Assembly: GCF_016908015.1 (NCBI RefSeq)
Contig: NZ_JAFBDB010000001.1
Span: forward strand, 434,001-498,000
Length of the DNA stretch: 64,000 nt
Source: Clostridium pascui
Lineage (GTDB): Bacteria; Bacillota; Clostridia; Clostridiales; Clostridiaceae
Reading direction: 5' to 3'
Both the position numbers and the translations under genes were made by a program. This document shows positions 8,465 to 16,354 of the stretch, one piece after another (the first letter of the stretch is position 1; each line of letters opens with the position of its first letter). The notes under the pieces were generated by a model. It ran no database searches. It was given only the letters and a program-made list of their open reading frames with translations, and was not told where the DNA came from.

Positions 8465-10084
8465 ATGAAAGATATAAATTATACGAATTTAATAGAAGCT
8501 TTAAAAACTTCTGATGATAAACAGAGAGCTGAAATAATAGATAAACTTTCAAAGGATTATAATAATGCAATGCCACTATTATGGAGAGAAGCTTTAAACC
8601 AGGAGAATCCAAGAGCAATACTTTCTGTTATAAGGGATATGATAAAAAAAGAAAAACCTAGAGGTATATTTAAAAGAGCTGTAGGTAGTTCTAGGCAAAA
8701 ACTTGCTAATTTTTTAAAGCATTCAGACCCAAAGGTTAGAAAGAACGCATGTGGTATTATTGGGGAAATAGGTGATTCGGAATATTTAGAGTCTTTATAT
8801 GATGCCTACGCTTCTGAGGAACAGCTATTTGTAAGATCCTCATATATACTTGCAATAGGAAACTGTGGCGAAGCTTTGGATGCGGAAAGACTTACGAAAA
8901 TACTTGAAGATTTAATAATAAAAGAAAAGGCTTCTGATGACAAAAACAGTAAGCAAAAAGATGAGAAACATATTAATGAAGAAAAACGTGCACTTACAAG
9001 GGCTATATCTAAACTATCTCCTCCTGCACCACATAAGTTTATAGGATTTAAAAATCCTGTGCCTATGATACTAACAACTATGAATAATCATTTTCAAACT
9101 ACTTTAACTGACCTTAATGAAAAATCAATTAAAGGCCATCTTGTAACTGAAGGGGTATATATTAAGGAAAAGGACTTCGAAAAGATCTATAAGTGTAGAA
9201 CCTTTTATGAAATTCTTTTTCCTTTAGAGTCCTGCGCTAATTTAGAACTTAATTATAAAGCAATAGCGACTGCAATTATGAATGAAGATATTGTGGAATT
9301 TTTAAATCAATGTCATGGAGGAGATAGCAAGGCTCCATTTTGGTATAGAGTTGAGTTTAAAACAGTGGATGATAACAGTAAAAGAGCTGAGTTTATAAAA
9401 AACTTATCTAGGGAATTAGATGAAATGTCAGGAGGAAAGTTAAAAAACAGTCCCTCTTCTTATGAATTTGAAATTAGAGTAGTTCAAAAAAATAATTTGT
9501 GCAGCGTATTTATAAAGCTATATACTTTAAAGGATAATAGATTTGACTATAGGGAAAAAGCTTTGCCTACATCTATAAATCCTGCAACCGCCGCTATTGT
9601 AATGAAATCCATAGAAAAGTGGCTAAAGCCTAATGTTAAAGTTATAGATCCATTTTGTGGTGTAGGAACTATGCTAATTGAAAGATCTAAATTAAAAGAT
9701 TATCAGAACCTAACAGGAGTAGATATATTTAAAACAGGTATTACATATGCAGAGGTAAATTCTAGCTTAGCTAATGTGAAAATAAAATTAATAGCTGAAG
9801 ATATATTGGAATTCTCCTCAGGAGAGTTATTTGATGAGATGATATCGAATATGCCTTTTGAAAGTAAGTCAGGAGTTAGTGGCTTTAATAAAAAATTATA
9901 TGGTGAATTTGTAAATAGAATTCCTAGTCTTGTAAGACCGGGGGGAATGGTATTCCTTTATACAGTAGAAAAGAATTTACTTAAGGAAAATTTGATAGCT
10001 AACAAGAAGCTTAAGATTATTGATACCATAAAGATTGAAAGCGGTGGATTGACTCCAAACGTATTTGTGATAAGAGTGAGGTAA
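8465..10084 (+). CDS. HEAT-repeat / Trm11-like SAM-dependent RNA methyltransferase fusion
   Basis: A 539-residue protein with three parts. Residues about 1-150 are helical HEAT-like repeats (KHSDPKVRKNACGIIGEIGDSEYLESLYDA is the clearest unit; quoted here only as a region around residues 80-110). The middle (about 190-350) is THUMP-like and weakly conserved. The C-terminal third is a Rossmann methyltransferase of the UPF0020/Trm11 type: VIDPFCGVGTMLIERS motif I and ISNMPFES in place of the N-P-P-Y motif IV, as in tRNA guanine-N2 methyltransferases. The start is ATG 8465 after AAGAGGTGA; an in-frame GTG at 8456 is inside that site. A terminator follows. RNA substrate is inferred from the fold only. 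Confidence 0.75.
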   Translation: MKDINYTNLIEALKTSDDKQRAEIIDKLSKDYNNAMPLLWREALNQENPRAILSVIRDMIKKEKPRGIFKRAVGSSRQKLANFLKHSDPKVRKNACGIIGEIGDSEYLESLYDAYASEEQLFVRSSYILAIGNCGEALDAERLTKILEDLIIKEKASDDKNSKQKDEKHINEEKRALTRAISKLSPPAPHKFIGFKNPVPMILTTMNNHFQTTLTDLNEKSIKGHLVTEGVYIKEKDFEKIYKCRTFYEILFPLESCANLELNYKAIATAIMNEDIVEFLNQCHGGDSKAPFWYRVEFKTVDDNSKRAEFIKNLSRELDEMSGGKLKNSPSSYEFEIRVVQKNNLCSVFIKLYTLKDNRFDYREKALPTSINPATAAIVMKSIEKWLKPNVKVIDPFCGVGTMLIERSKLKDYQNLTGVDIFKTGITYAEVNSSLANVKIKLIAEDILEFSSGELFDEMISNMPFESKSGVSGFNKKLYGEFVNRIPSLVRPGGMVFLYTVEKNLLKENLIANKKLKIIDTIKIESGGLTPNVFVIRVR

Positions 10085-10125
10085 GCAGATGAGCTTATAA
10101 AGTACAATGATAGGGCATTTTTATT

Positions 10126-10153
10126 AAGAGTGGGAGAAATTTCACTCTTTTTT
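10126..10153 (+). terminator. Intrinsic terminator after the HEAT-methyltransferase gene
   Basis: AAGAGTG and CACTCTT arms with a ten-base loop, followed directly by a T run. It separates the gene from the promoter at 10165. Confidence 0.8.
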
Positions 10154-10164
10154 CCATATGCTGT

Positions 10165-10193
10165 TTGACAAGTAATATATATTAATATAATAT
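10165..10193 (+). promoter_or_regulatory. Sigma-A-type promoter
   Basis: TTGACA at 10165-10170, then either TATAAT at 10186-10191 (15-base spacer) or TAATAT at 10188-10193 (17-base spacer). The start of transcription would fall at about 10200, the first base of the palindrome described next. Confidence 0.6.
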
Positions 10194-10199
10194 TATTAC

Positions 10200-10216
10200 A
10201 TACCCTGTAAGGGTAT
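10200..10216. promoter_or_regulatory. CsoR/CstR-like palindromic operator
   Basis: ATACCCT-GTA-AGGGTAT is a perfect 7+3+7 palindrome placed at the expected transcription start, where a repressor would block elongation or open complex formation. The form ATACCC...GGGTAT is that of CsoR-family (copper or persulfide sensor) operators. No csoR-like gene is in the window, so the regulator is inferred. Confidence 0.45.
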
Positions 10217-10271
10217 ATTGATAGGAAAATATGATTTTGTTAAATAAGCATACATAGAGGAGATGAGTTAA

Positions 10272-10826
10272 ATGAATGTCAGCAGAATTGATAAATTCGA
10301 AAATCCATTAAGGATCGCAGAACTTAATCCCAAAAATACATTAATAAAATCAGGATTTAAAGAGAATATGATATTATGTGATATTGGTGCTGGTACTGGC
10401 ATATTTTCTTTTCCAGCTGTGAAAATTAGTAGTAATGATATTTATGCTCTTGAAATATCAGATAGTATGATTGAATTATTAAGAAATAGAATCGCTGAGC
10501 AAAATACTAAAAATCTTATAGTTAAGAAGGTTGACTCCAATGTACTGCCATTAGATAATAACAGCTGTGATATGGCTATAATGGTAACTGTATTACATGA
10601 AATAGAAGATAAAGAATGTATGTTAAATGAGATAAAGCGAGTTTTAAAAGAAAAAGGAAGACTTATGATAATTGAGTTTTATAAGAAAAAAACACCGATG
10701 GGACCACCAATCGATCATAGGTTGTCAGAAGAGTACGTTGAAGAAATTTGTAATGGTAACCAACTAAAAACTATAGAAAAATTTTCACTAGGAGATAATT
10801 TTTACTGCGCTGTATTTGAATCCTAA
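10272..10826 (+). CDS. Class I SAM-dependent methyltransferase
   Basis: A 184-residue Methyltransf_11-type enzyme. Motif I is CDIGAGTGIFSFPA (about residues 37-50), an acidic residue ends strand 2 (YALEISDSM), and a post-motif region contains MVTVLHEIEDKE and a proline-poor MIIEFYKKKTPMGPP. The N-terminal SRIDKFENPLR resembles small UbiE-like methyltransferases often found with metal or sulfur stress genes. The substrate cannot be told. It is preceded by a promoter with a CsoR-like palindrome, so expression may respond to copper or reactive sulfur. It is monocistronic. Confidence 0.8.
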   Translation: MNVSRIDKFENPLRIAELNPKNTLIKSGFKENMILCDIGAGTGIFSFPAVKISSNDIYALEISDSMIELLRNRIAEQNTKNLIVKKVDSNVLPLDNNSCDMAIMVTVLHEIEDKECMLNEIKRVLKEKGRLMIIEFYKKKTPMGPPIDHRLSEEYVEEICNGNQLKTIEKFSLGDNFYCAVFES

Positions 10827-11236
10827 TTGTGCATATCAGTAGCAGCTTTCTATAAGCAAATATTGGTTTAAGTATCTTAAATACCATATTAGTATTACTA
10901 TTTATATTATACAATCAAAGCCCTTACCTATAATGGTATAGGCTTTTTTTTACTAGCGAAGTAAAAAGTTAAAAAAACGAGGTCTTTGAAGATATAGATC
11001 AGATTGCCTTAATTAATAAAACCTAAATATATCTTATTTAATAAAAATAGGAGCAACCATAAAAGTGGCTTCTATTTTAGGTTTCAATTATTTGTAAAAT
11101 ATGACCGCATTTAACTGTTTTTATATTTTGCTATGGTATAATTTATAATATAGGGCTTGAATTGTAACAATTAACAACCTGTATAAAAACCGTAATTAAA
11201 ATTTGAATTAATAATGAGCTGCTAGAGGTGTAAATA
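10827..11236. other. Gene-free stretch with two stem-loops
   Basis: Contains a terminator (about 10918-10953: AAAGCC and GGCTTT arms followed by eight T) closing the methyltransferase gene. A second, longer foldback at 11018-11084 has outer arms AAACCTAAA / TTTTAGGTTT and inner arms AAAATAGGAGC / GCTTCTATTTT with one G-T pair. An AT-rich promoter-like region (TATAATTTATAATAT near 11140) precedes the ATPase gene. No open reading frame is convincing here. Confidence 0.55.
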
Positions 11237-11968
11237 ATGAATCGTGAAAACTTTAATCAGTATTTGAGAAAAATTGAATTGTGTAGAGAAAAAGTAGATT
11301 CTTTCTCTAGATATCCATATTGCTTATCAGCGGTAAAAAATCTATCAACTTTGGAGTTTCATCCTAAAGTAACATATATTGTAGGCGAAAATGGTACTGG
11401 TAAATCAACCATACTTGAAGCAATTGCAATAGCATATGGTTTTAATCCAGAAGGTGGAAGTAAGAACTTTAACTTTTCAACAAATGACACTCATTCAGAG
11501 TTATGGGAAAACTTAAAATTAGTTAAAGGAATAAGAAAACCTGAGGATGGTTTCTTCTTAAGAGCGGAAAGTTTTTATAATGTAGCTACAAATATTGATG
11601 AAATAGATGCAATAGGTTCATATGGAGGAATTTCGCTGCATTCACAATCTCACGGTGAATCCTTTTTATCTGTTATTATGAATAGATTTAAAGGAAATGG
11701 GTTATATATCTTAGACGAACCAGAAGCGGCCTTATCACCATATAGACAAATGTCTTTGATTTCAAGGATTCATGATTTAGTCCAAGATAATTCCCAGTTT
11801 ATAATTGCTACTCATTCTCCAATAGTAATGGCTTATCCAGATTCAATACTTTATGAATTAAATGATGACTTTAAAGTAGTGCACTATCAGGATACAGAGC
11901 ATTATAAAATTATGAAATCTTTTATTGGAAATCCTAAAAAAATTTTGGATATACTTATAGGGGAATAG
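11237..11968 (+). CDS. Small AAA ATPase (SMC/RecF/ABC-like)
   Basis: A 243-residue P-loop ATPase. The Walker A is [20 protein letters not shown] (about residues 49-68), with an ABC-like [15 protein letters not shown] signature region, Walker [15 protein letters not shown] and an H-loop ATHSP. It belongs to the family of compact, free-standing ATPases commonly annotated as AAA family or predicted ATP-binding protein. No partner subunit is adjacent, unlike OLD or Septu-type defence pairs, so a defence role is not supported. The function is unknown. GAGGTG lies before the ATG. Confidence 0.8.
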   Translation: MNRENFNQYLRKIELCREKVDSFSRYPYCLSAVKNLSTLEFHPKVTYIVGENGTGKSTILEAIAIAYGFNPEGGSKNFNFSTNDTHSELWENLKLVKGIRKPEDGFFLRAESFYNVATNIDEIDAIGSYGGISLHSQSHGESFLSVIMNRFKGNGLYILDEPEAALSPYRQMSLISRIHDLVQDNSQFIIATHSPIVMAYPDSILYELNDDFKVVHYQDTEHYKIMKSFIGNPKKILDILIGE

Positions 11969-11970
11969 AT

Positions 11971-12126
11971 AGATTAGAGATTATTGTACTTCATTGTTTA
12001 CCTGCTTGTAGAGAAGAAGAAATTACAACTGAAATATTAGATGAACACCAAGAGGAAATTTTTCAAGAGGCTGAAAATAGATTACATGTTCAAAAGGCTG
12101 TAATGGTTAAGTTAATGAGTAGATAA
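11971..12126 (+). pseudogene. C-terminal remnant of ornithine carbamoyltransferase (argF-like)
   Basis: 51 codons without a start read [18 protein letters not shown] and then [18 protein letters not shown] before TAA. H-C-L-P and the A-E-N-R-x-H-x-Q-K-A end are invariant ornithine-binding and C-terminal features of ornithine carbamoyltransferase (related carbamoyltransferases share them). The rest of the gene, about 270 codons including the carbamoyl phosphate site, is absent; the fragment begins two bases after the stop of the ATPase gene. This is a decayed remnant, possibly left by a deletion or insertion that brought in the ATPase. Confidence 0.8.
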
Positions 12127-12248
12127 ATAAGAAAACATCATAACATATGAAGGATAAATGGTATATAGGAAGTTAAGTATATTAACAGAATAAATGCAGT
12201 AGAATTTTGAAAGAGGCTAAAAATTATATATTATGGAGGCTTTTTTAT

Positions 12249-13007
12249 ATGGATTTAAAAGAATTCAACTCCAAAAGTAGGTTTAGCAGTTGTGCTGAAA
12301 ACTATGCTAAGTATAGAGCGAGTTACGCCCATGAGATAATTAATTTTTTAAATGAAGCAATTGGACTTGATAAAAGTTCAATAATTGCTGATATAGGTTC
12401 AGGAACAGGTATTTCAACTAAGATGTTTTTAGATAATGGAAATAGTGTCTATGCTGTGGAGCCAAACAAAGATATGAGACAGCTAGCAGAAAAATCATTT
12501 AAGTCTTATAACAATTTTCATTGTATTGATGGTTCTTCTGAGAGTACTAATTTAGAATCAGAGTCTATTGACATTATTATAGCCGCGCAATCTTTTCATT
12601 GGTTTGATCCTATACCAACAAAAAATGAGTTTCTAAGAATACTTAAATCTAATGGTTCAGTTGTATTATTGTATAATATAAGAAAATGTTCAAATAGCTT
12701 TATGGGCAAATATTTAGAACTTATAAGAAAATATGGAGAAAAGTATGTAAATGAATCTAGTGACGAATTAATAACTAATTTTTTTGGTTCTAAAACTGTT
12801 TATGAAAAAGTTTTATATAATCCTCAAATAGTTGATTTTGATAAATTAAAAGGGAATTTAGTTTCATATTCTTACATTCCCAATGAAAATGATCCAAGAT
12901 TTATACCCATGATATCAGAATTGAAAAATTTATTTGATAAATATAATAAAAACGGGGAAGTAATTTTGGAATATGATACTTGCATTAGTTACTGTAAAAT
13001 GAAATGA
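12249..13007 (+). CDS. Class I SAM-dependent methyltransferase
   Basis: A 252-residue enzyme with a Methyltransf_11/25 core: motif I ADIGSGTGISTKMFLD (about residues 44-59), YAVEPNKDM at the end of strand 2, and IIAAQSFHWFDP, a signature of the UbiE/TAM-like family. N-terminal FSSCAENYAKYRASY is also typical of this family of small-molecule methyltransferases. ATG 12249 is chosen for GGAGG at 12235-12239; an in-frame TTG at 12207 has no ribosome binding site. The substrate is unknown and neighbours do not help. Confidence 0.82.
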   Translation: MDLKEFNSKSRFSSCAENYAKYRASYAHEIINFLNEAIGLDKSSIIADIGSGTGISTKMFLDNGNSVYAVEPNKDMRQLAEKSFKSYNNFHCIDGSSESTNLESESIDIIIAAQSFHWFDPIPTKNEFLRILKSNGSVVLLYNIRKCSNSFMGKYLELIRKYGEKYVNESSDELITNFFGSKTVYEKVLYNPQIVDFDKLKGNLVSYSYIPNENDPRFIPMISELKNLFDKYNKNGEVILEYDTCISYCKMK

Positions 13008-13103
13008 TAAATATTAGAAAATAATGCTTTGTTAGACAGCCTGATACACGTGGAGACAGTAATAAGGATAGAGAAAAAATATCTTGAGATTGGAGGTTAA
13101 ATA

Positions 13104-14081
13104 ATGGCAAAGATATTTACAATCGGTGAAGCGCTGATTGATTTCATTTCAGAACAAAGCGGCGTTGAATTAAAAGGTGTTAATTCCTTTCAAAAGGCTC
13201 CAGGGGGTGCTCCAGCTAATGTAGCCGCTGCTGTATCAATATTAGGTGGTAGAAGCTATTTTATAAGCAAATTAGGGAAAGATGCCTTTGGAGATTTTCT
13301 TATTGAAACTTTAAAGAATGTAGGGGTAGGCACAGAATACATATTTAGAACTAATAAAGCTAATACCGCTCTTGCATTTGTATCCTTAAAGGAGGATGGT
13401 GAAAGAGATTTTTCTTTTTATAGGAATCCAAGTGCTGATATGCTTTTAGAAGAAAATGAAATATGCAGGAACTGGTTTAAAGAAGGAGACATTCTTCACT
13501 TTTGTTCTGTAAGTCTTATAGATGCACCAGTTAGAAAAGCTCATATAGCTGCTATTGAAGCGGTTAAAAAAGCTGGAGGGCTAATATCCTTTGACCCAAA
13601 TATAAGACTTCCCTTATGGAAGAACCATGCGGAGTATAAAAGTATAATTCGGGAATTCATAAAATATGCAGATGTATTAAAAGTAAGTGAGGATGAGCTG
13701 GAATTCATTACAGGAATTAATGATGAAGAAAAAGCAATCCAATGGTTACTATCATTTGGTATTAAAGTTCTGCTTATTACAAGAGGAAGCAGCGGGGCCT
13801 CAGCTTACTTTAGTGGTTGTGAAGTGAGTGCAGAGGGATTTAAGGTTAAAGCTGTAGATACCACTGGAGCTGGAGATTCCTTTATCGGAGCTTTTTTATT
13901 TAAGATTTTAAGTAAAGACATAGACATAAATAATATATCATGCAAAGATATAAAAAATATTCTCGAATTTTCCAATGCAGTTGCAGCGTTAACTACTATG
14001 AATAAAGGCGCTATAAGTGCTCTTCCTTCCTTGAGAACTGTAGAAGATTTCATAAATAGTAGGAAGTCATGTCATAATTAA
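13104..14081 (+). CDS. PfkB-family carbohydrate kinase, probably fructokinase
   Basis: A 325-residue ribokinase-fold kinase. N-terminal GEALIDF and GGAPANVAAAVSILGG are the fructokinase form of PfkB signature 1. Signature 2 is DTTGAGDSFIGAF (about residues 251-263) with the catalytic Asp. It phosphorylates fructose to fructose-6-phosphate if the fructokinase reading is right; other sugar acids or nucleosides are possible. GGAGG lies before the ATG. No sugar permease or hydrolase is adjacent, so the pathway context is missing. A GC-rich hairpin at 14151-14169 follows. Confidence 0.85.
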   Translation: MAKIFTIGEALIDFISEQSGVELKGVNSFQKAPGGAPANVAAAVSILGGRSYFISKLGKDAFGDFLIETLKNVGVGTEYIFRTNKANTALAFVSLKEDGERDFSFYRNPSADMLLEENEICRNWFKEGDILHFCSVSLIDAPVRKAHIAAIEAVKKAGGLISFDPNIRLPLWKNHAEYKSIIREFIKYADVLKVSEDELEFITGINDEEKAIQWLLSFGIKVLLITRGSSGASAYFSGCEVSAEGFKVKAVDTTGAGDSFIGAFLFKILSKDIDINNISCKDIKNILEFSNAVAALTTMNKGAISALPSLRTVEDFINSRKSCHN

Positions 14082-14150
14082 ATATAAGCCCATTAAAAAC
14101 AATATTTAATAAAAGCTGCAGACACTTCATAGATACTTTTTATAAAAACG

Positions 14151-14169
14151 CCCCCTAGAAATTAGGGGG
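14151..14169 (+). terminator. Hairpin after the fructokinase gene
   Basis: CCCCCTA-GAAAT-TAGGGGG, a perfect 7-bp stem. The following T run is interrupted, so termination may be moderate. Confidence 0.55.
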
Positions 14170-14210
14170 TATTAATATGGCTTTTTAGTTATCATATAAC
14201 AAAAAAAAGC

Positions 14211-14239
14211 TTGACGATATTACTAATTAGTAATATATT
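14211..14239 (+). promoter_or_regulatory. marR promoter with a 20-bp palindromic operator in the spacer
   Basis: TTGACG 14211-14216 and TATATT 14234-14239 with a 17-base spacer. ATATTACTAATTAGTAATAT (14217-14236), a perfect palindrome, fills the spacer and the first bases of the -10, a textbook place for autorepression by a MarR dimer. An 18-base copy lies before the next gene at 14720-14737. Confidence 0.75.
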
Positions 14240-14245
14240 ATAAAT

Positions 14246-14692
14246 ATGAATAAAGAAAAAAATACTTATGGTGAATTGGAAGATTTAAATTTAAAAGCAT
14301 TAATAGCATTAAGTAGATGTGCTCAAAGTGTTCACAAAAGAGAATATAAAACTATTAAAGAAGGAGGTTTAACAGTTACTCAGTTTGCAGTCCTTGAGAT
14401 ATTATATCATAAGGGAGATTTAAGAGTCTGTGAAATAATAGATAAAATCCTTTCTACTGGTGGGAATATGACTGTTGTTATAGATAATTTAGTTAAAGAA
14501 AATCTAGTCAAAAGATGCAGTGACCCAAAAGATAGGCGAGTTAATTTGATAAGTATTACTGAGGAAGGAAGAAACCTCATAAGTGAAATTTTCCCTAAAC
14601 ATTTGGAAAATATAAACGAAATCTTTAATATATTAACGTCAGAGGAAAAGAAAAATTTAATAAGTTTATTAAAAAAATTATCAGGTGTATAA
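14246..14692 (+). CDS. MarR-family transcriptional regulator
   Basis: A 148-residue winged-helix protein: helix-turn-helix around VCEIIDKILSTGGNMTVVIDNLVKENLVKR (described as residues 70-99) followed by the wing DPKDRRVNLISITEEG. It lacks the N-terminal Cys of OhrR-type sensors. It is almost certainly autoregulated, since a perfect palindrome sits in its own promoter. The ATG is only six bases after the -10 and has no ribosome binding site, so the mRNA may be leaderless. It ends inside a stem-loop, and a second operator copy precedes the next small gene. Confidence 0.88.
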   Translation: MNKEKNTYGELEDLNLKALIALSRCAQSVHKREYKTIKEGGLTVTQFAVLEILYHKGDLRVCEIIDKILSTGGNMTVVIDNLVKENLVKRCSDPKDRRVNLISITEEGRNLISEIFPKHLENINEIFNILTSEEKKNLISLLKKLSGV

Positions 14693-14706
14693 ATATGTAC
14701 ACCTGA
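14681..14706 (+). terminator. Stem-loop overlapping the marR stop codon
   Basis: TCAGGTGTA / TACACCTGA, a perfect 9-bp stem with an 8-base loop followed by TGTTTT. It probably acts as a weak terminator between marR and the next promoter. Confidence 0.55.
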
Positions 14707-14719
14707 TGTTTTAAATATG

Positions 14720-14756
14720 TATTACTAATTAGTAATATTTCAATTAGTAGTATAAT
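14720..14756 (+). promoter_or_regulatory. Second MarR operator and promoter of the small Cys-rich gene
   Basis: TATTACTAATTAGTAATA (14720-14737) repeats the palindrome of the marR promoter. A half-site-like AATTAGTAGTA and TATAAT (14751-14756) follow. The small gene is thus very likely the target of the adjacent MarR protein. Confidence 0.7.
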
Positions 14757-14777
14757 ATATAGAAAAGGGGTATTGAA

Positions 14778-15008
14778 ATGGATTATTTGAATAATTTAGA
14801 AGACAACTTTAAAGAAATTTGTAATGAATGTCACCATAAAGGATTAGAAAAATGCAATTATAGAAAGTGTAACATTGGATTTGCTGATTATGTTGTAAAG
14901 AATATCAAAAACAATACTACATATTCCGTAGCTGATGGGGAAAGTTTAATTCCCAAAGATGATTTTAAATATTATGATGAAAAAGTAATTTCTATCAGCG
15001 ATATATAG
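14778..15008 (+). CDS. Small Cys-rich hypothetical protein, predicted MarR target
   Basis: 76 residues, not recognised. The N-terminal half has C15-x2-C18-x7-C26-x4-C31, a spacing compatible with a small zinc or iron-sulfur site; the C-terminal half is acidic with no membrane segment or signal peptide. AAAGGGG lies nine bases before the ATG. The promoter carries the same palindrome as marR. A strong stem-loop at 15028-15067 ends the transcript. It may be a small redox or metal-binding protein, but no function can be stated. Confidence 0.7.
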   Translation: MDYLNNLEDNFKEICNECHHKGLEKCNYRKCNIGFADYVVKNIKNNTTYSVADGESLIPKDDFKYYDEKVISISDI

Positions 15009-15027
15009 ATATTCTTGAATTTTTATA

Positions 15028-15067
15028 GTAAAGGGATAAATGCCTATAGGAGCATTTGCCCTTTACT
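15028..15067. terminator. Bidirectional terminator
   Basis: Outer arms AGTAAAGGG / CCCTTTACT with inner AAATGC / GCATTT, followed by ATTTTT on the plus strand. It lies between two convergent genes and probably serves both. Confidence 0.75.
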
Positions 15068-15074
15068 ATTTTTA

Positions 15075-16004
15075 CTATTCATCTTTTATGATTCCTTGGG
15101 ATATGATTTGCTTTGGAGAAAGTTTAATCTGTGATATAAGTATTCCCACAAGTATAAAAATACAACCTATATATCCCCTTGCACTCATAATTTCTCCGAG
15201 TACCAGTGCGCCTCCTATAGCACCAAATACTGATTCAATACTTAGGATGATGGCTGCATGAGATGGCTTAGCATTCTTTTGAGCTATCACTTGGAGGGTG
15301 TATGCTACACCAACAGATAAAAAGCCACCATAAAGTATTGGAATTAAAGCATTTGATATGCCGCTCATGGTAATTTGCTCGAATATTAAGGCTGATGCAA
15401 GGCTTAAAAATGAGCATGTTGCACATTGAATACATGATAGTTTCAAAGAATCTACCTTATTAGAAAAATAATCTATTGTCAAAATATGAATGGCCCAAAA
15501 TACGGACCCTATTACCTCAAGCAAATCTCCGTAACTTATAATGAAGTTCTCATTCACACTTAGTAGGTAGAGCCCCATAACTGCAAGTGCTACTCCCATC
15601 CATGAATTTTTTTCAATTTTATGCCCTAAAAATGCTCCAATTATAGGCACTACAACCATGTAAAGCCCTGTAATAAAGCTTGCTTTTCCAGCAGTTGTAT
15701 AGGCAAGGCCGGCTTGTTGGAGAGTTGAACCTGCGTAAAGAATCACACCAATCAATACCCCAGGTACAATTATTTTCTTTGTACTTACTTCAATATTATT
15801 TTTATCGCTACTGTCATTTTTATTTTTCTTATCGAAATATACAATCAAGGGTAGGAGAGAAGTACTTCCCAGGGCAAATCTTATTCCATTAAAGGTAAAA
15901 GCTCCTAAGTATTGAGAACCTACTCGTTGTGCAACAAACGCAAACCCCCATATAGCGGCGGTAAGTAATAAGAGCATATTAGCACGTAATCTTTTATTAT
16001 TCAT
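15075..16004 (-). CDS. EamA/DMT-family transporter (RhaT/YdcZ-like)
   Basis: A 309-residue membrane protein with about ten hydrophobic helices in two EamA repeats (AAIWGFAFVAQRVGS in the first; FWAIHILTIDYFS and later SIESVFGAIGGALVLGE in the second). This drug/metabolite transporter superfamily moves amino acids, nucleosides or drugs; the substrate is unknown. The start is placed at 16004: AAGGAGA is eight bases before this ATG, whereas the ATG at 16013 touches the ribosome binding site. It is convergent with the MarR-controlled gene. Confidence 0.88.
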   Translation of the reverse strand: MNNKRLRANMLLLLTAAIWGFAFVAQRVGSQYLGAFTFNGIRFALGSTSLLPLIVYFDKKNKNDSSDKNNIEVSTKKIIVPGVLIGVILYAGSTLQQAGLAYTTAGKASFITGLYMVVVPIIGAFLGHKIEKNSWMGVALAVMGLYLLSVNENFIISYGDLLEVIGSVFWAIHILTIDYFSNKVDSLKLSCIQCATCSFLSLASALIFEQITMSGISNALIPILYGGFLSVGVAYTLQVIAQKNAKPSHAAIILSIESVFGAIGGALVLGEIMSARGYIGCIFILVGILISQIKLSPKQIISQGIIKDE

Positions 16005-16354
16005 CTGAATCATCTCCTTTTGTTGCTTCTAGTAGGATAATAGACATAGCATTAGAGCGCTAATAACTAATTTTTGCTAATTTACTTACTATTTTAATGA
16101 ATTTTATAGTCTATGTCTAGTATGGCTATAATTTACTAGGGAAAAAGTGAGGTTATTCCCAATTAATACACTTCATTTGATTTTACTGTGTTAAATGATA
16201 TAATCTATTTGATACAATTTATAAAAATGGCCATTTTAGGATAAAAGAACATACATTCGTTATTCATAAAATTAGCATCGGAGTCATTTGAATTTATATA
16301 AGAATTCTGTATTATAGTAGTAAAATAGATATTAAGAAATTGGAGGATAAGAAT
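16005..16354. other. Divergent promoter region between the DMT transporter and exoA
   Basis: About 350 AT-rich bases between divergent genes. Promoter-like AT tracts occur, for example TATAAT near 16200 and TATTATAG near 16313. A foldback GGGAA...TTCCC sits near 16139-16160. No reading frame and no recognisable operator is convincing. Confidence 0.4.

Noticed and set aside
11237-13007. AAA ATPase and methyltransferase as a possible defence (restriction or OLD-like) system
   Set aside because: They are separated by a carbamoyltransferase remnant and a promoter gap, the methyltransferase is of the small-molecule type, and no nuclease or toxin partner is seen.
16248-16260. GAACATACATTC resembling a LexA box before exoA
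   Set aside because: The second half-site lacks GTTC; it fits the Firmicute consensus much worse than the boxes at lexA and 21321.
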